A stretch of DNA of 64,000 nt, taken from assembly GCA_010094025.1 (NCBI GenBank), contig ML991773.1, positions 186,001 through 250,000 of the forward strand, in the 5' to 3' direction. Below, in pieces: positions 20,019-31,076 of this stretch. Source of the DNA: Viridothelium virens (taxonomy: Eukaryota; Ascomycota; Dothideomycetes; Trypetheliales; Trypetheliaceae). The notes under the pieces were generated by a model. The model saw only the letters and a program-made list of their open reading frames with translations. It made no database searches and was not told where the DNA came from. The first letter of the stretch is position 1; each line of letters begins with the position of its first letter. A program made the translations under genes and the position numbers.

Positions 20019-21674
20019 ACCGAGAATTTGAGTTGAACTGTGATGTCACATTTCACAGTTCATCGTAATCTACCTATCCCATCATCAATGACAATACTTA
20101 CGCACCTGGTCCCAAAACTATCTTTATTGCATAAGGTACCTTTCTTAGCCATGGCTGACGGCTGACGTTTCATCAAGTTAGCGAGATGACAATATACAGT
20201 GCTGGAATGACTGACGTTGTAATGAGTCCAAAAACTGTCAACACTCTGATCACCTCTAAAAAAAATCATGATAGTGATGAACAAGAATAGTGGGACGGGA
20301 GGGGCCTATCGCGCTGCATCGCGTTGGAAATCGTCGCTGTTGTAGGGACGACTTATGGTAGTCTGTAAAGGCGCTGTAGATAAAATCGGCTGATCGTGCC
20401 ATAATTGCTATTAATAGTGCTCAAAAGCCTGTGTTAAGGTGATAATATTCATAGTAATGGTGATTATGCAGTTGCATCTGACCTGCAGAGTTAAGAAGTG
20501 GGTGACAGGGACGGGACGGCCGAGGAGGTAGGGTCTATGGTCGCAAATTCCGGATCCGGAGCTTTTGCTGATAAAAAAAGACAGCTAATTTCTACTACTA
20601 AGCTCGGATTACCTAGGAGACGAGGTCTGGGCCTGCATCCCCGTTGTTCCACCCTTCCACCATCCCACCCTCCCAGCTGGTTCAAGCTTGGCTTTAGCGC
20701 CTGCAGTGAGCAGCGGCGGCTATCAAGGGTGTGATTCGCTATCCATCCTTGTCGCATCTCTCAAAACGAAGCAGCTGAGCGCCAATCGATCATCTCGGAA
20801 CTCCTCAAGCCGCCACGTCTGTGTGCCGTCGAACAACGCCTAGTCCAAGTATGCAGGTTCAATCCTCGTCCGGCGTCAAGCCCATTGGGGCGACTGGTAA
20901 AGATCGTCTTCCCCGCTTGTGTCGACTGCGCCGACTGAGGCAACGGATCTTTTTGTTCCACTGTAGCAAAGGCTGAAGCTAGAGACGAAAGAGGTAGATT
21001 GACACCTCCAACTGACCGACACCGCAAGCAGCCTCAGATAGCGACGCTTCAAGGGTGTGCTCCGAAGGTACGTTGGCATTAAAGTGGGCATCATGTATAG
21101 ACAGGGCGGTAGGACGGCACACGGTTGGCCGGATGGAACATGCAGAGAGGAACGAATCGAAACGGGCTTGGAGGGTTCTACCCATGTAGGGACCTTTCCG
21201 GGCGGCTATTCCTGGACCATCCAGTAGCCCTGTCTCTCCGCATTAGCCTATCAATGCTAGAGATGGCCTGCAGAGCTGCTCGCGCCGCCCGCTACATTAG
21301 CTGGAGGATGGACACTACCCGCCCAATTCCTGTATCTCCACCATTGGCAAGCATTAGAATTGCGTCCAACGTCTGGATTTGCCTTTCGGGACTTCTGAAT
21401 CAGTGCGTCGCGAAGCGCTGGACTGACAAAAGCCCAAGCATTCTCTCATCTCTTGTTCATCATAGCTGGTCTACCATCTCGCATACCCGCCCACCGTTCT
21501 TCCACCTTTTCTCTCATCTCCAGCTTTCGACTTGCGAAGCTGGTCTGAACCAAGTCGTTCTTTGCTGCAGACAAATTCCAGATTCACTTCTCGAATAAGC
21601 TCGCTTAGATTCCCGACTTGAGAGAAACGTCCCCAGCTGATGTCAGACTTGGCCATCAGAAACAACTGAAAGAC
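20019..21674. other. Long intergenic region, no gene seen
   Basis: 1.66 kb between two genes on the same strand. It includes the 5' leader of the four-TM gene (C/T-rich at 21470-21530). Many short overlapping frames on both strands, none with a recognisable domain. The sequence near 20865 resembles a tRNA T-loop but lacks the rest of a tRNA. No repeats were detected by eye. Confidence 0.4.
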
Positions 21675-23347
21675 ATGAGTACACCAGAAAAGAAGCCAGG
21701 CCCCACCGTTACCGTGACGGAGGCCCGCCCTCGTACATCGTCGTCCAGTTCAGTACCTTCACTCAAGTCTCCACGGACTGCACGCTTTGCCGAAGCCACT
21801 TCAGTCAACTCTCCAATTGATCCCCCAGAAAAGGGTCGATCTCCCTTCGCAGACCCGATTCCTCCCACAAATCACTACCGGCCTCAAGCTCAGCCCTCGG
21901 ATGTTGGCTTTGGATACATGGCGGACGGCGACCCGAGCAAACACGCAATTGAGATGGAGGAAACAGATCCAAACTATTTGGCTCCGGCAACCCCAGGTTC
22001 CATCTTAAGATCGCCCCTCAAAAGCGCAATGAAGTCACCAGGGGCCAAAAGCTTTGGTGCTGCGAATCCGCTCAGTCCCACTTTCAGGGAAGAGCAGGTA
22101 TTAGAGAAACGGGAGGCGTCGACGGACAAGGTCCAGCAACAAGATCTGGTAAGTCTAATCGGAGGATATCACCATATCGATTTTAGCATGCGACTGACAC
22201 CTGCGATAGAAAGTCAAGTTCAGAGTACGAGTTGCTAAGATGTTTCTCCGAGGCGTCAACTTTAGCTGCAGTCTTATCGTCCTATCTATGCTTTCGTCGA
22301 CCTTTTCGATATTCAATGCCACAAAGAGCTTTCCTTCGCGGAGTAATTTCACCCCTTGGGCACCAAACCAAAAGATCTGGCCGCAGGTTGTTCTGCTAGT
22401 CATTGCCTGCATATCCCTACTCTTCTCCGTCGTTATTTTCGTCGCCTACTGGAGAGGAGGTCATAGGAGAGCAGAAAAGGTTGCTGTCTACTATACAGTA
22501 TTTGCGGTTGGCTTCTACGTTTTCACTATTGTTATGTGGGGTATAGGCGCTGCTGTGCTTAACCAGAGTAAATCAAACGGCAACGGCAAAGATATGTGGG
22601 GATGGAGTTGTGTAGACAACAAGCGGAAAGATCTCTTCAATGAAGTGATCGATTACGATCTAATCTGCCGTCTCCAGGTAAGGCTTCAGTCAACCCACTT
22701 TACTCACACAACGCTTCTAACATCACGATCAGAATTGGTCTCTTGTCTGCGCCATTATCGAAATTGTCGTGGAAACCATCACCATCATCATCTACGCCGT
22801 TGTCTTCTACCGCTTCTATTCTAAACGCCAACTCCGCAAATCAATGGCCAACCGCGACAAAGCCCGCTCTGACCTCTACCTCGCCCAACTCCGCAGCCAG
22901 TCCGCACCCAACACTCCCGGCGGACCCCTCTCAGCCCGCGATGGCGGCTGGCGACCTCCTGTAGACTACTACGCCCAAGGACCTGACGTCGAGGAGGGCA
23001 GCGGCGTACAGTACGCCTCCTTGGACGCCAAGATGGGCGGCGCTCCCGCCACCAAGCCCTTCCAGCTGCAAGCGCCTCCAATTCGGATCCAAGGTGCCAC
23101 GCCCAAGATGCAGCAGAATGGCTTTGAGGCCCATCCAATGCAACCCGGCGTCCAAGAACACCACGCCGTCTCGCCGCCGGTCAGCCCCATGCTGCCGCCG
23201 ACAGAGAACATCAACGAGCACATGCCTGCGGCGCCGGGCGAGCAGCAGTACGAATCAGTACCGATTCCGGGTGCATATGTGGGCCCAAGCAGTCCGGGTG
23301 TCGCACCCCAGCATATGGGATTTCCGCCGCCGGGACAGGCATCATGA
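21675..23347 (+). CDS. Four-TM fungal plasma-membrane-type protein (MARVEL-like)
   Basis: Three exons, all phase 0 (21675-22148, 22210-22677, 22733-23347), giving 518 residues. The N-terminal 160 residues are Pro/Ser-rich and disordered. Then come four hydrophobic segments: MFLRGVNFSCSLIVLSMLSS (about 170), VVLLVIACISLLFSVVIFVAYW (about 222), VAVYYTVFAVGFYVFTIVMWGIGAAVL (about 250) and SLVCAIIEIVVETITIIIYAVVFYRFY (about 320). The loop between TM3 and TM4 has WGWSCVDNKRKDLF and a second Cys (LICRLQ), a possible disulphide pair. The basic post-TM motif KRQLRKSM and a Pro-rich cytosolic tail follow. This arrangement recurs in uncharacterised ascomycete proteins resembling MARVEL proteins; exact function unknown. 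Confidence 0.88.
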
Positions 23348-23884
23348 GAGGTTTTAAAAAGGGGGAATTAATTGGATTACGACTGCGAATAATGCGGTTT
23401 TGACGTGCGCAATGTCTTTCTTTTCTTGTCTCTCGCTTGCATCAGCCTTTTCGTATTCTCTTGTGGTGGCTTGAACTCTAAGGATACCTCGGTGGCGTTC
23501 TATGTTGTATAAGAGGAAGGAATGCGTTCTGAGATTGAAATGGAGACGGGAAAGTAAGACTTAAGATATGAGTGTCCGTTCGCTCGAAGCGTATCACGTG
23601 TATAGGAGAATGTCTTGGATAATGCATCAAAGAATCATTCACTAAATTTTGTCACACTTTCCGACTTTCCCGCTTACTTCGAAACAGGCTCGAGCAATCA
23701 GTTCGTGACATTTGTTACAAAGAGCGATAGTCATGCATAGCCTACCACAATGAATTACCAATCAACACATCATCAAGGCACGGCGGGCAATCCATAATAT
23801 AAAATTAATCCAGCGTGAACGGCCACATCGTTACTTCACTCAAGAGAAACACTCCGCTTCCTGGCCTTGCGAATCTCATCCAGC
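23348..23884. other. Intergenic, promoter of the first tandem paralogue
   Basis: 537 bp of AT-rich sequence containing the 3' UTR of the four-TM gene and the upstream region of the next gene, with the TATA-like box at 23798. No coding frame of interest. Confidence 0.45.
23798..23804 (+). promoter_or_regulatory. TATA-like box of the first F-box-like paralogue
   Basis: TATAAAA about 80 bp upstream of the ATG at 23885, followed by a CACTCAAGAG-type leader. The second paralogue has a similar box at 25306, so the promoter type may have been duplicated with the gene. Confidence 0.4.
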
Positions 23885-24946
23885 ATGACTCGACAATCCA
23901 TATATGGTGTATCCATTCATGATTACGTACGGTGGTCACCAGAACGGAGGAGAGCATATCACGAACATGGTTATGACGTGGGAAGGGTTAAGCCTTTCTT
24001 CCACAAGAATTTGGTTCGGCCGGTGCTCTCAATGTTGAAACCCAAAGATTCGAGCGCAACTCAGATCCAACCATTGTTATGTCCGTTCGCAGATTGGCCT
24101 CCTGAAAATGAGAACCGTAGTGCCCGGTCCATCGTTTCGATGCACCGAATCAAGCAAATCCTATTTTCGATTCGTCAATCTCGAGGCTTCAAAATAGCCG
24201 CGACCAGGCTAGGCACCAACAAGGTCAATCATCTCCTGCGCCTTGCTCCGGAGCTAAGGCTCATGATCTTTCGGGACGTTCTCACCCCAGTCCATCCTTC
24301 GGTTCATAGAGTTCGGCCAGATGCGGTTCCAGTCAGAACAGCAATCATGCTAACCTGTCGAGTTTTCCACAACGAGGCAGCCTCAATTCTCTATGGCGAG
24401 TACTGCTTAACTATTGATGGAAGGGAGAAACCAGAGACATGGCCGCTGCGCAAGCCTTACAGAACATTGATACGAAAGCTACATATCCAGATCTGGCAGG
24501 AAAGACATGCCGCCTGTTCAGAAAGATTCGAAAAGATGTTGAAGCAGCTCGATTTGAAGCTCCAGTATCTGAAGTTTTCGTTTTGCACTGATGAGTGGTG
24601 CGATGAAGCTCAGCGCGTGGGGGATGAGCCGTTTATCGATACAATCTACCAGATTCTGTCAAGCTTCAAGCAAGTCGAATTGTTCGAGATCTGGATGCGG
24701 AGACCAGTCTTTCCCCTTGGCTATGCAGAGAATCTTAGGAGAGCATTCTTGACGGGTGAAGAGTCGCCAGGGAGACGAATTCGCTTTCTCGTGCCACACG
24801 AGGTTCTGGAGTGGTATGAGGGAGGTCAAATGAGCTATCTCGAGCATACTATCCCTCCTCCCCAAGAGGCCGATTATATCGAGACCTCTGATCTCGCGGT
24901 TTGTGAAAAAGAGTTAGCACGAGCTGTACGATGTACGATGCAGTAG
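23885..24946 (+). CDS. F-box-like/2EXR-like hypothetical protein, tandem paralogue A
   Basis: 353 residues from the first ATG (23885), no intron. The core LLRLAPELRLMIFRDVLTPVHPS (about 112-134) is an F-box-like helix pair of the kind that opens many fungal proteins; RTAIMLTCRVFHNEAASILYGEYCLTI follows about 30 residues later. The C-terminal half has a conserved RRIRFLVPHEVLEWYEGGQMSYLEHT block and YIETSDLAVCEKEL. These blocks are shared in the same order with the next gene. F-box-like proteins can act as SCF ubiquitin-ligase adaptors, but no SKP1 contact can be shown here, so function is not assigned. The first 100 residues are absent from the paralogue. Confidence 0.78.
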   Translation: MTRQSIYGVSIHDYVRWSPERRRAYHEHGYDVGRVKPFFHKNLVRPVLSMLKPKDSSATQIQPLLCPFADWPPENENRSARSIVSMHRIKQILFSIRQSRGFKIAATRLGTNKVNHLLRLAPELRLMIFRDVLTPVHPSVHRVRPDAVPVRTAIMLTCRVFHNEAASILYGEYCLTIDGREKPETWPLRKPYRTLIRKLHIQIWQERHAACSERFEKMLKQLDLKLQYLKFSFCTDEWCDEAQRVGDEPFIDTIYQILSSFKQVELFEIWMRRPVFPLGYAENLRRAFLTGEESPGRRIRFLVPHEVLEWYEGGQMSYLEHTIPPPQEADYIETSDLAVCEKELARAVRCTMQ

Positions 24947-25165
24947 ATGTATCTTAAATGTGGACTAATCTTGTTGAGCTGGACATTCCTACTGCTCCAC
25001 CGTGTATTCATTCTTGCCCCAGACAGGACCGATACTGCAGCCTTGTTTAATCACTCGCCTTATTTTTTCCACCTCTTCGAATTTTTTGCCACTAGTGCTC
25101 TCATTGTGATTAGTCACACTGATGCAAACTCTCGCAGCAGGTTCGTGATAGTCACAATTATCTAT

Positions 25166-25210
25166 CATACGCACTTGGAGCATACGCACTTGGAGCATAC
25201 GCACTCGATG
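25166..25210. repeat. 15-bp tandem repeat, three copies
   Basis: CATACGCACTTGGAG occurs twice exactly and once with changes in the last bases (ending CTCGATG). A small minisatellite in the spacer between the two paralogous genes. Confidence 0.85.
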
Positions 25211-25305
25211 CCAAATCACAATTCTCCATCACACCACGATGATGTAACTATGGAGGTCATTCATCAGCCAGAAAGCCACACCGACCATATCACACTGATA
25301 TGACA

Positions 25306-25312
25306 TATAAAG
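25306..25312 (+). promoter_or_regulatory. TATA-like box of the second F-box-like paralogue
   Basis: TATAAAG about 150 bp upstream of the ATG at 25462. It parallels the box in front of paralogue A. Confidence 0.4.
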
Positions 25313-25461
25313 CATACCTCCTCCAACGACTGCGAAGACCCTCCTCGCTTTAACGACCTTGCCTGACTCTTACTCATGTTTATCGAAAGCCAAGACAGGC
25401 TCGGCCTCGCGTCTACCGAAGTCGAACATTTCCCTCACGCTTCTAGTCCGCACGTTCAAAC

Positions 25462-26358
25462 ATGGATTCACTCGTGCTAAATGCTCAGCGGTCTGTCCCC
25501 CCCTTGCCAAGGGTCAGCTCAACCGGCTCACTCATTGGCGACCCATTCGAGCGACCCAGCTCGCCTTGTCAAGACCAAGATTTCGAGATAACCTCATTCG
25601 AGGAAGTCACCAGTAATGTAAATCATTTTGCGCGTGTCCCTCCAGAGCTAAGGGCTATGATCTTTCGAGAACTTCTCAAAGTGGAGAGCGTTTGGTACAG
25701 CGGTACGCCTTATCCTTTCACGGCCAAGTGTCCACGGAGAACAGCAATCATGCGTACCTGTCGAACTTTCCATGAAGAAACAGCAGCAATTTTATATGGT
25801 GAGAATTACCTCGGTATCACATTATGTTCTGAAACGCCGCTGAACCGACCTTACTGCACGTTTGTTCGTAAGGTATATGTCCAGAGCATCCCACGTCCAG
25901 GAACCGTGCCTTTCTGGGCATTGTACAATTTTTTGGACCGGCCTAACGTGGAGCTTGCACATTTGGTATACGAGTTCGGAGACGACTGGCACAGGCCTGG
26001 GAGGCTTGGTGGGTCTGGAGAAGACCCAAGTATAGGTCCTTGGTGGGAGAGTTTGTTGCGTGTCAAGCGGGTCCGGCTTTTCGACATCGTAATGCCAGTT
26101 GGAAAGCCATGTTTCAAAAGTGGTCACGCCGAGGATCTTAAGAGATCTTTCTTGAGTGGCAGAGGGCCGCCAGGAAGACGCATTCGCTTTTTCGTACCGG
26201 AAAAGGTTCTGAAGTGGCATGAGAATGGTCGGTCTTACGAACTGGAGGACCTAACGTATGGTGAGGGTTTGGTGGAGATCTCTGACCTCGCGGTCTGCGA
26301 AGATCTGCCTGTGCCATGCCCCTATACCAAACAAGAATTGTACGATATGTGGTGGTAA
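25462..26358 (+). CDS. F-box-like/2EXR-like hypothetical protein, tandem paralogue B
   Basis: 298 residues, no intron, ATG at 25462. Aligns by eye with the preceding gene over most of its length: FARVPPELRAMIFRELLKV, RTAIMRTCRTFHEETAAILYGE, RPYCTFVRKVYVQ, KSGHAEDLKRSFLSG, PGRRIRFFVPEKVLKWHENG and ISDLAVCED. Clearly a tandem duplication, though diverged to perhaps 45-50% identity, so the event is not recent. It lacks the N-terminal 100 residues of paralogue A and ends in a different tail (YTKQELYDMWW). Function unknown; see paralogue A. Confidence 0.8.
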   Translation: MDSLVLNAQRSVPPLPRVSSTGSLIGDPFERPSSPCQDQDFEITSFEEVTSNVNHFARVPPELRAMIFRELLKVESVWYSGTPYPFTAKCPRRTAIMRTCRTFHEETAAILYGENYLGITLCSETPLNRPYCTFVRKVYVQSIPRPGTVPFWALYNFLDRPNVELAHLVYEFGDDWHRPGRLGGSGEDPSIGPWWESLLRVKRVRLFDIVMPVGKPCFKSGHAEDLKRSFLSGRGPPGRRIRFFVPEKVLKWHENGRSYELEDLTYGEGLVEISDLAVCEDLPVPCPYTKQELYDMWW

Positions 26359-26464
26359 TGTACATTGAACGGAACTATGAATGGGCGACTCACCAATTGA
26401 TGGTGCTCTATATGTATCCACTTTCATTCCTAGGCAGACAAATATTGCAATTCCACTACAACAC

Positions 26465-27548
26465 TCACCCAATTTTCTCCGCCTCTTCCAATAGCTCCTC
26501 CACCCTAAACCTTTCCGTATCCCCCTCACTAAACCTCTCCATCAACCTCCGCCGTGGCGTCGCCTCCGCCGCCTGCCCGTAAAACTTCTGCAAGCACATC
26601 AACAGCCACCTCGCCTCTCCCACACTCACCCCCCTCCCATCCACCACCTTCCCCTCCAACAGCACCACCCCCTTCTCCGCCGCCAAATCCAAGTGATGCG
26701 TCACCGTCGTATGCGGCTGACTGAACTCGCCCCTAAGCTTGAACTCCGCCAGATGCGTGAACAGCACCGTCGACGTCTTCTCGCTTGGCCACGTCCACTG
26801 CAGGAAATGGATTTCCGCGCCCCCTTGACCCTGGCCCTGCCCTTGACTTATGCCCTCGCCCGTGACAGCGGCCTCGCTGCCTTCGCCCTCGCCTTCGCTG
26901 CGAGGCAGGGGCAGGATGAATTGCGGGTGTTTTCGTGCTGTTCGGGCGATGGCCTCGTAGGTGCTGAGAGGGATGGTGGCGCAGAGGGAGGCGGGGTTGG
27001 AGGCGTGGCGGAGGCGCCAGATGGTTTCGATTTCCTTGGCAGGGAGGGCACGGGTCTTCTCGACGTCGATGAAGGACGAGAGGGTCTTCACGCCAGCTGG
27101 GGGGTTGGTGGAGGGTGATGCGGAGGTAGGAGACGAGGGGGATTCGTTGACGGGCTGCGGAGGTGGAGGAGGCGGTTGACCTTGGATGAGCTTTGGTGCT
27201 GGATGATCGGGGTTAAGAGGAGCGGTTGCGCCTAGAACTGCGGCTTTCTTTCGCAGATTCGCTATCTTGTCCTTGTAGGCGTTTTTGAGGCTATCGATAC
27301 TCCCATGGCCTTCCCTTGAATCGACAAAGTCAGCCAATGTATGAAATTAGGCATCTAGATGCACGAGCCTACTCTGCTGCTTTTCTGTCCAGCTTGTCCT
27401 TGTACTTATCGAGTATCCGATCTTTGGAAACATGTGTGGCGAGGAAACGCACATCGTGGACTTGGGCCCATCGTCTCTGGAAGCTCCGCAATGGAGGTGT
27501 TGATCTGGCTGTTACATGTCTTATGGACAGTGAGATATGCGTTGCCAT
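26465..27548 (-). CDS. ATP11: F1-ATPase assembly chaperone ATP11
   Basis: Mitochondrial chaperone that binds the F1 beta subunit before it joins alpha. Two exons fit: 27548-27373 and 27314-26465, giving 341 residues. Exon 1 encodes a basic presequence (MATHISLSIRHVTARSTPPLRSFQRRWAQ) and then SKDRILDKYKDKLDRKAAE; splicing gives EEGHGSIDSLKNAYKDKI, in frame and typical of the family. The conserved block LSSFIDVEKTRALPAKEIETIW and SLCATIPLSTYEAIARTARKHPQFILPLP is diagnostic. FLQWTWPS and FTHLAEFKLRGEFSQPHTTVTHHLDL follow. A Pro run (seven Pro) and a Gln-Gly repeat (QGQGQGQGG) are local insertions. The C-terminus overlaps nothing; the intron is 58 nt with a CTGAC branch site. Confidence 0.95.
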
Positions 27549-28385
27549 TCTTCAAGGTTGTTAGGTGATTGCCTCCGTTGGATCTGCAGATCGGAGCTAC
27601 GAGTTGCATTTATGGCATTTCGAGGCCCGCCGTATTTTTGCACCAATCAGCTCCTGGATTAAGTGCGGCTACCATAACTACCTTTTGCCTTTGTATCTGC
27701 TGAAACAGCAGCATGCTCTAGCGTCAGTGACATTGAGTTTTATTAGAAGTGTACCTGATGGATTCACGGCCTATTACCGTATCTTTGGGAATTGAACCAA
27801 TCAATGTGATAATTTTCATTGGTTGAGCCGTAAGATCGGAACGCAATTTGGAGAATTTTGGACCCTCTGCTCGCACGCTCGAAACCGCAAATTTTCTTCC
27901 AAATACCAGCTCATTCAGAAGTGATAGTCCTGAATTTTTCTGTGCACTGGTTCCTACCTTGCTAGCTAGTCTCATTGTCGAATGAATCGCGTCTGAACCT
28001 TTCCTGGCAATTGCAGAAACGTCTGGGACTACTTTGGTATAGAGCTTTGCCGGTGTTTATCCGAAGAAGCCTCCAAAGCTCCAAGATTCGCCAATCGTTA
28101 GATGCCTCGGTAGATCGCTAGTACCACGCCCCACGATTCTTTTGCCCTCGGGCAAGCATCTCCCTTACCTTGCAGATTTGGGGCACGGCCACGACGGCTT
28201 ACGATGGAGCAGATCGCCGTTATGTTACGTCGTGCAAGGGCGCTGTTGAGCTTTCCCCACTATCTTCCGTTGATTTCTAACGAATATCTTCAAAGATTCT
28301 TCCCCCGAATCCCTCCTTGATCTTGGACAAATCATTGTTATTTTCTGCCATTTTCTGAAATCTAAACATCGTAGGCCAGCCCGCA
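27549..28385. other. Shared upstream region of ATP11 and the CoA ligase
   Basis: 837 bp between divergent ATGs. No coding frame or repeat recognised. The last 60 bp before the ligase ATG are T-rich, as in a fungal 5' leader. Confidence 0.45.
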
Positions 28386-30224
28386 ATGCCTACAGAAGCA
28401 AGCTATTGGCCGCGAGTAGATATACCGGATAAAGATCTATGGGCCGTTTTATTCGAGAGAAATGATAGACCTTATCCAGACGACAAAGGTAATCTCAAAT
28501 CAAAGAAAAAGTACAATTGTGCATTTCAGATTCGCTAACGGCAATATAAGTCATTTACGTTGATCCATACACCAAGCGATCCTACACCTACGACCAATGC
28601 AAGAACACTGCAATTGACTTTGGCAAGGGATTGCGCGCAATATGGGATTGGAAGAAGGGCGATGTCCTTGCATTATACACCCCAAATTGTATTGATACGC
28701 CCCCCATAATGTGGGGTACACTTTGGGCAGGTGGCGTCATCAGTCCTGCAAATCCTGGATATACACCAGATGAGTTGGCGTTCCAATTGAAAGATTCAGG
28801 AGCAAAGGGCGTCGTTACACAGTGGCCGTTCCTAGAAAATGCAAGAAAGGCAGCCCAGATTGCCGGGTTGCCGCAGGATCGCATAATACTTATGGGAGAC
28901 CAACGAGATCCTCAGCAATTAGTAAAACACTTTACAAGTATAAGAAATACTTCGGGAGCCACACGTTACCGAAAAGTGAGGGTGAAGCCTGTGGATGATC
29001 TAGCATTTCTTGTATATTCAAGTGGTACTACAGGCCATCCCAAAGGCGTCATGTTAACACATCGAAACGTAGTGTCCAATCTGCTCATGCTAACAGCGGC
29101 GGAAAAGCCTCATCTAAGTCATAATAGTGGTTCTGATCGTTCCGGAGATCGTATTCTGGCATTCTTACCCTTCTTCCATATCTATGGTGTGTGATCCATC
29201 TTCCGAAACACTATCCTTTCGCTGATTATATCCATCTTAGGTCTTAATTGTCTCATTCATAATTGCTTCTACAATGGTTTACTCATGGTCGTCATGCCAA
29301 AGTTTGATCTAGAGAGTTTCTGCAAACTCGTGCAAGACTACAAGATCACCTTTGTCTACATCGTGCCACCAGTCGTCCTCATGCTCAGCAAGCATCCCAT
29401 CATCGACAAATATGACCTCAGTTCCATTCGAATGATGAATTCTGGCGCCGCTCCGCTCACCAAAGAGATCCAACAAGCGGTTTGGAAACGGCTAAAACTT
29501 CCCGTCAAGCAGGGTTATGGACTCTCTGAGACCAGCCCAACTACACATACGCAGGTGGGTCTACTCTCTTTGTCATTTCTGGAGTCCGCTTTACTGACGG
29601 ACCATCCAGCCCTGGGAAGAATGGGACAAAACCATCGGCTCAGTTGGCCGCATGATTCCGAACCAAACTGCCAAGTACATGTCACCCGAGGAGAAGGAAG
29701 TACCGGTTGGCGAAGTCGGCGAGCTCTGGATCAAGGGTCCCAACATTTTTAAGGGCTATCTCAACAACCCGGAAGGCACCAGGAATGCCTTAACAAATGA
29801 TGGGTACTTCAAGACCGGTGATGTCGGATATCAGGACAAAGATGGGAACTTCTTCATTACAGATCGGGTTAAGGAGTTAATCAAGTACAAGGGATTTCAG
29901 GTGCCGCCTGCCGAGCTTGAGGGGCTACTGGCAAGCCATGACAAAGTCAATGATGTGGCGGTGATTGGATTATATAACAAGGACCAAGCAACGGAAGTCC
30001 CGAGAGCCTACATTGTGCTTGCACGAGGAGTGCAGCCTGGGCCACAGACGGAGAAGGAGATCGTGGAGTGGACTGCCAGCAAGGTAGCGAATCATAAGCG
30101 TCTGAGAGGAGGAGTCAAATTCGTGGATGAAATTCCAAAGAGCGTGAGTGGCAAGATCTTGAGGAGAGTACTGAAGGAGAAGGCGAAAGCTGAGGAAGAG
30201 AAGGGCCTGAAGGCGAAGCTGTAG
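28386..30224 (+). CDS. 4-coumarate-CoA-ligase-like acyl-CoA synthetase, peroxisomal
   Basis: ATP-dependent acyl-adenylate/thioester ligase of the ANL superfamily. Four exons fit: 28386-28488, 28551-29186, 29241-29554 and 29610-30224, giving 555 residues. The adenylate motif is AFLVYSSGTTGHPKGVMLTH (about 198-217). Then FLPFFHIYGLNCL, NSGAAPLTKEI, GYGLSETSPTTHTQ and GYFKTGDVGYQDKDGNFFITDR carry the later ANL signatures. The hinge is KELIKYKGFQVPPAELE, and the catalytic Lys lies in IPKSVSGKILRR near the end. The protein ends in AKL, a peroxisomal PTS1 signal. Likely substrates are aryl or medium-chain acids, as for fungal 4CL-like enzymes; the exact one is not readable. The neighbouring MFS transporter on the same strand may or may not be linked. 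Confidence 0.94.
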
Positions 30225-31076
30225 AAGCTAATGCAAGAGTCAAGAACCAAGTACATACTCTATCTTAGTTATTAGAAACCCTGGAGTCGCTGATAAAGGT
30301 ACGGAGTACTCCGTAGAGATGTCACTCACGAGAGGGACTGTTCCGGACCAGGAGCAGGGCGCTATCAAGGACGCACTGGCGCGCTTGCATTCTTCTAGTG
30401 TCTGGAAACTTGCATTAATAAAACAGCCATCATTTTCTGAAATGAGACCTCTCACACCGAAGGTCGTATCATTGGTTCGACAACGACACAGAATACGAAG
30501 TGCCTGATTAGATGGATTAAGCAGGTCCCTTATGTACATGTATCTCCAAAGTACATATAGTTGTGTAATGCATAAACCGCACAAAACATGGTATCGGTAC
30601 GGGCGTTGCCGTGGCCGAGGCAGCAAATCAAGGCGGCGCTCGTTAGGCCTTCCTCGACTCAAGTGGCTCTCGACAGGGAAATTCACCCCGCAGGGATCGG
30701 GAAGACCAAAAAACTTCAGAGAGATCCCATGTACGTATGTGGCTCACGGAGGGTGCGCTACCCTTTGCCTTGGATAATTGATATGAATGTGGACTACTGT
30801 AAGTACATACCGCTATGGCCCAATGATGTGTATCACCTATTCCTCTCGAGAGCTGGGCTTCCGGGTAGGACGGCTTCAAATGTTTCTTTCTTTTCCTTCT
30901 TACTCCCTTAATCTCTTTCTTTTCCTCCAGCTGAACAGATTTAATGCATTTTTCGTAAAGCTTGAGCAGTTGTTCGTGCAGCCTGATTCATTTAGCGCAC
31001 CACAACTCGAACTGTGGGGTCAGCAGCGGCCCGGGCCAGTGCTTACATTAGGTACCTAAGATACCTTATTTTTGCA
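30225..31076. other. Intergenic region between CoA ligase and MFS transporter
   Basis: 852 bp with a 16-bp palindrome at 30300 and a C/T-rich leader near 30880-30950 before the transporter. No supported gene; short frames on both strands overlap. Confidence 0.45.
30300..30315. repeat. 16-bp perfect palindrome TACGGAGTACTCCGTA
   Basis: A perfect palindrome. Its half TACGGAGTA also occurs near 15104 and 48575, and a related word near 36664. Similar words occur in terminal repeats of small transposons in many ascomycetes, so this could be the remnant of such an element; I see no second arm here. Confidence 0.5.

Larger units (their letters stand above)
24947..25461. other. Spacer between the tandem paralogues
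   Basis: 515 bp with the 15-bp repeat triplet at 25166-25210 and a TATA-like box at 25306. No gene seen. A 118-codon frame directly after the upstream stop (24947-25303) is interrupted by the simple repeat and has no recognisable content. Confidence 0.5.

Noticed and set aside
20820-20890. tRNA-like T-loop word GGTTCAATCC
   Set aside because: No A-box, acceptor stem or anticodon arm can be built around it.
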